From assembly GCF_029633865.1 (NCBI RefSeq), contig NC_079211.1, positions 79,287,359 through 79,351,358 on the forward strand: 64,000 nt of DNA. The letters are read 5' to 3'. The translations under genes and the position numbers were made by a program. Under the pieces are notes generated by a model. It saw only the letters and a list, made by a program, of their open reading frames with translations, was not told the origin of the DNA and searched no databases. The DNA is from Lampris incognitus. Its lineage: Eukaryota; Chordata; Actinopteri; Lampriformes; Lampridae. This document shows, one piece after another, positions 41,401 through 50,400 of this stretch (within the stretch, counting starts at the first letter, position 1; each line of letters starts with the position of its first letter).

Positions 41401-44400
41401 CCGAGGAAGGTCAGCGAGCAGCCATCAGTCAATCTCGGCCGAGCCTCGGGGAATGGACCCAGTCTCGTCATTCCCATCACCGTGAACAGCCTGCAGGTGA
41501 AGTGCATCGTTGACACAGGGGCCGAAGCCACGGTGATGTCCCGAGACACATTCCAACGATTAAATCTGGCCGAGCGTCGGAATCGCCATTCTGCGTAACG
41601 CTGAAGAGGGTAAAGACATGGCTGAAACCCCGAAGTATAGGGTGACCATCCGCTTGGGCCCCAAGACCATCGAATGGGATGTGTTCGTCGCGCCCATCCG
41701 CGACCCCTTCCTCCTGGGCCTAGATCTCATGTTGGCCGCTCATGTCACTGTATCCGGGGGAGGCCAGGTCTACGTCGAAGGGGAGCCAGTGGCCACAGTT
41801 ATCGTGGGTACGTCCGTGGGGGAGTACGCCGTCTCTCGCGTACTGCTGCAGGACTCTTTGACACTATCAGCGGAGAGCGAGCAGGACGTCTGGGGTGTGG
41901 TGGAAAGCCCCAAGGCAGGTATCTCCGCCGTCCTGGAGCCTGCTGGCCTCACCGAGGGAGTTTCATCTGGCAGTGTGTTGGTCAACGTTGCCCCACACGT
42001 CCCTGTGCGACTGTGTAACCTGATGCCGAAAGAAGTTAGGCTGAAGAAAGGAGCCTGCCTCGGCGTGCTAGTGGAGGCGGAAGAGGAGCTTCAGGCCCCC
42101 CAAGAGGACGACATGAGCCGAAAAAATGAACCAGCCACCGTCCGACGGATGGAGTCGTCACCAACTATGGGTCTGCCCGACCATCTGTCGTCCCTGTATG
42201 AGTCCGCCAGTGAAGGGTTGGATGAGGATCAGCGGAGGGCCCTGCAACAACTCCTGATTGAACACCAGGGCGTGTTCGCGGCCAGTGACGCGGACCTGGG
42301 GCGCTTCGATGCGGTCCAGCACCGAATCAACACTAGCGAAGGCCAACCTGTCCGACAACCGGCTCGGCGCACGCCCCTGGACTTTCAACAAGAAGAGGAG
42401 CGGCACCTGAAGAGCATGCTAGAGGCCGGAGTGATTACACCATCCACTTCGGAATGGGGCTCTCCAGTGGTGTTAGTTAGAAAGAAGGACGGAGGTGTGC
42501 GGTGGTGCATAGATTATAGAAGACTCAACGACCTGACTCTCAAAGATGCATATCCACTGCCGCGGATCGAAGAGTGTCTGGACACCCTCGAGGGGGCCAC
42601 TGTATTCTCGACTTTAGATATGCAAAGTGGATATTGGCAGATTGGAGTGCACCCGGATGATCGTGGAAAGACAGCCTTTATAACACGCTATGGGCTGTTC
42701 GAGTACACCCGAATGCCCTTCGGGCTGTGCAATGCGCCCGGCACATTTCAACGTGCGATGGAGGTGGTGTTGAGAGGGTTACAGTGGAGACACCTGCTTG
42801 TATACCTCGACGACATCATTGTGCTGGGGCGTGGAGTCGAAGAGGGTCTGCAGAGCCTGGGGAAGGTCTTGGAGCGCATCCGGGCGTACGGTCTCAAACT
42901 CAAGCCATCTAAATGCCACCTGCTGCGGAGGGAGGTCCTGTTCTTGGGGCATGTCGTGAGCGGAGACGGAGTCAGCCCGAACCCGGAGCTTGTGAAGTCT
43001 GTGAACGACTGGAGGACCCCAAGAAACCTCACTGAGCTCCAGGCTTTTCTCGGCTTGTGTAACTACTACAGACGGTTTGTGCGAGGATTTGCCCATCTGT
43101 GCAGCCCCCTCTACGAACTTCAGAAAAAGGGGGAGGGGTTTAAGTGGGGCGACACACAACAAGTAGCCTTCGAGGAGTTAAAGGCAAGACTCACCACGGC
43201 ACCTCTTCTGGCATACCCCACTCGAGATGGACTGTTTCTGCTTGACACTGACGCGTCCAACACATGCGTCGGAGCTGTCCTGTCACAGATGCAAGCAGGA
43301 GAAGAAAAGGTCATAGCCTACGCCAGTGCACATCTGCAAAGCACACAGCAGCGATACTGCGTCACACGCCGAGAGCTTCTGGCTGTAGTCCGCTTCACAC
43401 GGCAGTTTCGCCACTACCTGTTGGGCCGGTCGTTCATCATCCGGACGGACCATAACAGTTTGATTTGGCTGTTTCGGTTCAAGAGCCCAGAAGGCCAGCT
43501 GGCGAGGTGGATCGAGGAGCTGAGCCAGTACGACTTCAAAATCGAACACCGGCCAGGAGTCAAGCACAGCAACGCGGACGCGCTGTCCAGGTCACCCAAA
43601 CCCGCCTGTGACTGCTATCATGCTGGGGAGAGTCTGGACTCGCTGCCTTGTGGAGGTTGCTCCTACTGTCACCGTGAACACCACCATTGGGCAAGTTTCA
43701 GCGACGATGTGGATGATGTGGTCCCGCTAGCGATCCGTCGAACTGACTCGGAAGAGAACACCTCCGGAGCGGCAGAAGAGGGCGTTCCACCATCGGCTCC
43801 AGGAGGAGAGGCAGGAGGCCTAACGATGTCACAACCTGTCAATGAACATCAGAATGGTGCTGAAGAGAGTGAACCACCTGCTATCAACTGGTTAGCCCAG
43901 CATTCGACCAACGAGCTAGCGGAGCGCCAGAGGGGAGACGCCGTGCTAGCGAAGTTGCACCAGTGGAAGGATGAGGGGAAGCTACCGTCACAGGAGGAGA
44001 TGGCGCTGGAAGGACCTGCTGCACGGAAGTACTGGTTGGTCTGGACGCAAGTAGAAAGGCGAAATGGAGTCCTGTACTACCGCTGGGACGAAGGAGCTGA
44101 CACGCCATCCATCCTCTGTCTCATTGTTCCAACAGCGCTCCAAGAAGAGGTCCTACGTTTGTGTCACTGCGCCCTGCTGTCCGGTCACTTGGGCCGTGAG
44201 AAGACCTACCATCGAGTTCGCAGAGAGTTCTACTGGGTTGGTCTGACTGACAGTGTGAACCAGTTCGTCCGACGCTGTCCTGAATGTCAGGCGTGTAAAT
44301 CCTCTGGAAGAACAGGCAGAGCTGCCTTGCAGATGTACCAGGCCGGCGCTCCTATGGACAGGGTTCACATCGACGTGGTTGGACCGCTCCCAGTATCCAA

Positions 44401-47400
44401 GATGGGGAACCGATACATCCTTGTGATGGTGGACCAGTTCACGCGCTGGGTGGAGGTGGCCCCGATCCCCGAGCAAACTGCAGAGATCACCGCTCAGAAG
44501 CTGCTACAGGAGTTCCTCTCCAGGTTTGGAGTACCCCTGGAGATCCACACAGACCAGGGACGCAACTTCGAGAGTGCCCTGTTTCGTGAGCTCTGTGAAC
44601 TTCTCCAGGTGGCCAGGACCAGAACGACACCCTACCATCCTGCGTCGAATGGTCAAGTCGAGAGGTTCAACCGAACTCTCCTGCAAATGATCCGCTGTTA
44701 CGTGGGGAAACGCCAGAGCGAGTGGGACCAACACCTCCACCTCCTCGCCGGGGCTTACCGCAGCTCACCCCATGCCTGTACGGGTTACACACCAAACCGG
44801 ATGATGCTTGGGCGAGAAGTCAACCAGCCGCAAGGACTCACCCTGAGGGTGCAGGAAGCCAACGTTCATCGCACTTCCCCAGCCGAGTACGTTGCTGACC
44901 TGGAGGCGAACATGCGGGACACCCACGAAGTGGCGCGCCAGCATCTCCGTGCTGCCCAGCTCAGGAACAAGAAGGACCACGACCTACGTGCTCGACAACG
45001 CACATTTCACCCTGGAGATCTAGTGTATGTCCGGGACGACACCAGGAAGAAGGGTCAATCTCCAAAGTTGAAGCCACGGTGGAGAGGTCCCGGCTTCATC
45101 ACAGAGAAGATGGGAGACGTCTTGTACAGAGTCCAGGAAGGTCGTAAGGAGAGAGTCCTCCACCACGATCGACTGCTACCCTACCTCTCAGACGACGTGC
45201 CGGTCTGGATTCAGCGGAGGCGCCATGCTCTGTTGTCTGCTCCAGCACCAGCCATAGGGCCGCGGGAAACACCTGAAGGAGGTCCTCCCGCTGCTGACAT
45301 GGAGGAGCCGGGGGCGCAGAGAACAGAGGAGTACGAAGGAGTGACAGAGCAGGAGGAGATCGATGAAGACCTTGATCTCCGGCTGGAGGACCTGTTCCAC
45401 GCAAACGACGATGGAGGACCCAGCACACCAGGCTCCCCGGCTCGGTTCCAGCCGCTCCAACATACTGCTGCCAGCTACTCTTCAGGCGAGTCGACAATCA
45501 CCCAACGTCGTGGGACAGCAGCCTGTGCTCCGGGCGGGCAGTCCAACGCCCCTGACCCAGAAGGAGACGAAGCCGACGCCGCTGAGTCCCATCTCCCGTA
45601 CACCACCAGACGGGGCCGGCCAGTCCGGAGGCCCGCCTGGCTACTAGACTAACTTTGACGGACGTGACTAGTTGACTTGGGGGTTACTAGGCTAGTCACA
45701 AGAGTCCAGTATGGATAGCGACCACCCACATTTGTTTGACGCCCTTTGTTCCGGGCCTAGTTCATTTCGCGGGTGTTCTGTCCCGTTTATCGTGTTAGAT
45801 TAATCAGACTGATCTTTGTAGTCTGTTGTTCATTTATGTTGAAGGGACTCAACAGTGCTGGAGGGGGGCAGTGTAGTGGGAAATGCCTGGGGATGTACTT
45901 GGAATGTTGCACTGGGCTCGTGCAGCTAGAGGACCAATAACAGGTTAGCTCGCGCTGTCACAGACGCAACTATATTAGACACCGCGGGAGAGACAAAGCG
46001 CCAGAACTGTTTAGTAACCATATCGTAGACTGTCACCTTAGCGTGGGATAGAGCAGGGAAACCTAGCGTATCCTGGGCTAGACAGTAGATACGGTGGCTA
46101 GCAGTGGTAGTGTTAGCAGCAGACTGCCTCGGTACCTGTAGCTAGCTGACTACCCCCGAGAGCTTCCCCAGAGAGACTGAGAGAGACATTCACCCGGTCA
46201 CACCGGAGCCAGAGTACAGAGAGAGAGAGAGACACGCACCCCGGAGAGCAGCCATCCATCTCCCGCCCCGCCTAGAGCTCAGCCGCCCTGTTCCATCACC
46301 AGCCCTGGTCCCAAGGTGAGCTTGCTAACCCATTAGCACACGGCTAACTAGCTAACTAGCAGGCTAGCCCTAGCATTGGCGCAGCTATCTAGCTAACGGT
46401 GGTGAAGCCCGGTTTGTCGCACCTAAAAGTCCCCGCCTCCATCCATAGTTATCCGGGCTATAGAAAAACCGCGACAGTAACATGTAAACGTGGAAAATTA
46501 ACATGCAAAGTAACATGTAAACATTTAAAATAACATGCAAAGCAGCATGTAAACATGTAAAGTAACATGAAAATTAACATGTAAACATGTAAAATAACGT
46601 AAACACGTAAAGAACATGAAAATTAACATGTAAAGTAACATATAAACGTGTAAAATAACATGCAAAGTAACATGTAAACATGTAGTGTAACATTAAAAGT
46701 ACCAAGTAAAGTAACGTGTAAACGTAAAATAACATGTAAAGTAACATGTAAACACGTAAAATAGCATGCAAAGTAACATGTAAACATTTAAAATAACATG
46801 CAAAGTAACATGTAAACATATAAAGTCCAATTAAAATTAACATGTAAAATAACATCTAAACATGTAAAATAACATGTAAATTAACATAGGGGCGTCCAGG
46901 TGGCATGGCACTAGTCCGTTGCCTACCAACACGGGGATCGCCGGTTCGAGTCCCCGCGTCCCTACAGATACAGATACAATCGGCCGTGTCTGCGGGTGGG
47001 AAACTCCTCACTGTCAGGTGAAAAGAAGCGGCTGGTGACTCCACATGTATGGGAGGAGGCATGTGGTAGTCTGCAGCCCTCCCCGGATCAGCAGAGGGGG
47101 TGGCTCGGAAGAGTGGGGTAATTGGCCAGATACAATTGGGGAGATAAATGGGGGAAAAAACAAAACAAAAACTCCATTGTGGCCTGTATAGCACGTGTAG
47201 AGTAAAGACAGTCCTGGTATAAAATGTAGACAAACTAGTTTCATCTGTGGTCACAGTTTGAATGTAAAATGTTTTGCATTCAAGTCATGAAACTAGCCCA
47301 AAACTCAAACAACTTGATCGATTCAAATTCTTTCCCAAACCCACAAAACCGGCTTTTAGATTTCTATCAAATGTCTCTTGATGACCAGACAAGAAGAAAA

Positions 47401-50400
47401 ACGTCATGTTGTGGAGTTAGAAAACAACGAGACAGGAGACGTGAGAGTAGACGTAGTCGAGGTAGTTTACTAGCTCCAACTTTACATGTCATATATTCGA
47501 CAACGACACTGAACTCTCTGGACCGGAAGCGGAAGTGCATTCTCTCTTAGGTGAATGTCTCTAGTTATATAGATGTGGGTCACCACACAGGCCCCCCCAG
47601 AATTCACCTACACAAAACAATGCAAAACAGCAAAAGCGCAACTCATGAACATAAAAATAGACTCTACAACAGAACAGGCAATGACATAGTGCAAAGTCAC
47701 GGGGAAAACAAGTGACGAGTCGGGGGGTGGACCCTGCGGCCATAACGGCTGCGCTTCACAGGAGGGGAAACAGATGGGGCCGAAACCCGGGCCATAGGCG
47801 GGGCCGAAGCAGGAACAGAGGCAGGTGCCGGGGCCGACCTAGGAGGGCGTCCCCGCCGCGGGGGTAGGGCCAATTGCATTGGCTCCCCAATGTCCAAGTG
47901 AGCAGGCTTGAGACGGTCTATAGCGACCCGCTCCGGCCTGCCCCCCATGTCCACCACAAAGTTCTTATCCCCCGCCTCCAGGACGCGGAAGGGCCCATCG
48001 TATGGGGGCTGCAGCGGGGACCGATGGCTGTCGTGCCTAATGAAGACGTACCTCGCCGATGGCAGATCCTTGGGGACGTAGGACCGGGGGAGGCACTGTT
48101 GAGACATCGGAACGGGAGCGAAGGCACCGGCAGCGCTCCGGGACGCACTGAGGTGAGAGGCGGCCGACCAGGGAGTCGTAGCATCCGGAAGAAACTCCCC
48201 CGGAACTCGCAGGGGCTGGCCATACACCAGCTCAGCGGAGGAGGTCTGGAGGTCTTCCTTCGGGGCCGAACGCAGGCCGAGCATGACCCATGGGAGCCGG
48301 TCCATCCAGTCGCAGCCAGTGAGGCTTGCCCGCAGAGCGGCTTTCATGTCCCGATGGAACCGCTCACAAAGTCCGTTGCTCTGCGGGTTGTACGCCGTAG
48401 TGCGGTGGATCTTCATCCCCAGGTGCTCAGCGACCGCCGTCCAGAGCTCCGAGGTAAACTGGGAGCCCCGGTCGCTCGTGATGTCACCCGGTGTGCCGAA
48501 ACGGGCCACCCAGCAGCCGATGAACGCCCGTGCTACCTCTGCTGCCGTCGTGGAGGACAAGGGAATAGCCTCTGGCCACCTGGTGGCCCTGTCCACAATA
48601 GTGAGGAGGAACGTATAACCACGGGAGGGGGGCAGGGGACCCACCAGGTCAACATTGACGTGGTCAAACCGCCTCTCTGGAACCACAAACGGCGCCAAAG
48701 GGGCCTTGGTATGGCGGTGCACCTTGGCGCGTTGGCACGCCACACAAGAGCCGGCCCAGGCTCTAACATCCTTACGGAGCCCAGGCCAAACAAACTTGAC
48801 GCTCACCAGCTTGGTCGAGGCCTTCACTCCCGGGTGGGAAAGGCCGTGGACGGTGTCGAAAACTCGGCGCCGCCAGGAAGTAGGCACCAGGGGGCGCGGT
48901 TGACCGGTGGAGATGTCACAGAAGAGGGTGGTGTTGGCCGCGTCGAACGTCACGTCCTCCAGCCGTAGCGCCGTAGGGGTCGACCGGTAGTCTTGAACGG
49001 TCGCGTCCTTGGCTTGGTCCGCTGCCATAGCGGCGTAGTCGAGTCCCAAGTGAACGGCGTTAACAACCGCCCGTGAAAGGCAGTCGGCGACGAAGTTATC
49101 CTTGCCCGACACGTGTTGTATGTCCGTGGTAAACTCGGAAACCGCCGCGAGATGACGCTGCCTCAGAACCTCAGAACCACGGTTCTGAGGTTTTGGCCAT
49201 ACAGAACGTCAGCGGTTTGTGGTCCACGAAAGCGGTGAACTGTCGGCCCTCCAATAGGAACCTAAAGTGTCTGGTTGCGAGGAAGAGACCCAGTAGTTCC
49301 CTATCAAAGGTGCTGTATTTGCGCTCGCTCTCACGGAGTTGTTTACTGAAGAACGCCAACGGCTGCCAGCCCCCCCCCACCCACTGCTCACACACGGCCC
49401 CCACGGCGTAGTCGGAGGCATCCGTTGTAAGGGCTATGGGGGCGGCAGGCGACGGGTGAGCTAGCAGCGCAGCGTTGGCCAGCGCGGTCTTGGCGGCCAC
49501 AAAAGCCTCGTCCATCCCCGAAGACCAGTCCAGCTCGTCCTTAGACTTCTTACCCCGCAGGGCCTCATACAGGGGACGCATGATGTGGGCGGCACGGGGC
49601 AGGAAACGGTTATAAAAGTTCACCATGCCCAGGAATTCCTGCAGCGACTGTACAGTGCGGGGGCGGGGGAACATGGTGACAGCCTCAACCCTGGCAGGGA
49701 GGGGAACGGCCCCCTGTGGAGTGATGTGGTGCCCGAGGAAGGTGATGGACGACTCCCCGAACTGACACTTAGCTGGGTTGATGATGAGGCCGTGTTCGCT
49801 GAGCCTGTCAAACAGCTGTCTGAGGTGCGTCATGTGTTCCTCCGCCGACGCGCTGGCCACGAGGATGTCGTCTAAGTACACAAACAAAAATGGCATGTCA
49901 CGGAGCACAGAATCCATAAGGCGCTGAAACATCTGCGCCGCCCCTTTAAGGCCGAAAGGCATACGTAAAAACTCAAAGAGCCCAAAGGGTGTGATGACAG
50001 CCGTTTTTGGGACATCCAGTGGGTGGACCGGCACTTGGTGATACCCCCGCACTAAGTCGATTTTGGAATAGATGGCAGCGTCCGCCAGGTGGGTAGAGAA
50101 ATCTTGTATGTGCGGTATGGGGTACCGGTCGGGGGTCGTGGCATTGTTTAGGCGACGGTAGTCCCCGCACGGGCGCCAACCCCCGTTGGCCTTAGTAACC
50201 ATGTGAAGAGGGGAAGCCCACGGGCTGTCAGAACGGCGGACAATGCCGAGGCGCTCCATAGTCGAAAACTCCTCCCTGGCTATTGCGAGCTTGGCCGAGT
50301 CGAGGCGTCGGGCCCGGGCGTAAACTGGGGGCCCCACTGTGGTGATATGATGTTCCACGCCGTGCTTGGCCACCGCCGAGGAGAAGGTGGGTGTGGTCAG

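Larger units (their letters stand above)
38859..46476 (+). mobile_element. Ty3/gypsy LTR retrotransposon 1, full length
   Basis: The LTRs 38859-39455 (597 bp) and 45872-46476 (605 bp) start TGTAGTGGGAAATG and end AACCGCGACA. They differ by about three substitutions and one 8-bp duplication (CTAACTAG). The target duplication GTAA is at 38855-38858 and 46477-46480. The primer-binding site TGGTGTCAGAAGTGGGA (39458-39474) is tRNA-Leu(CAA)-type; the polypurine tract is GGAGGGGGGCA before 45872. Gene order gag-PR-RT-RNaseH-IN identifies Ty3/gypsy. It lies in intron 1 of the barhl1-like gene, antisense to it. Confidence 0.95.

Noticed and set aside
47874..48968. 364-codon + strand frame
   Set aside because: Shadow of the gypsy-2 integrase on the opposite strand, which carries clear catalytic motifs.
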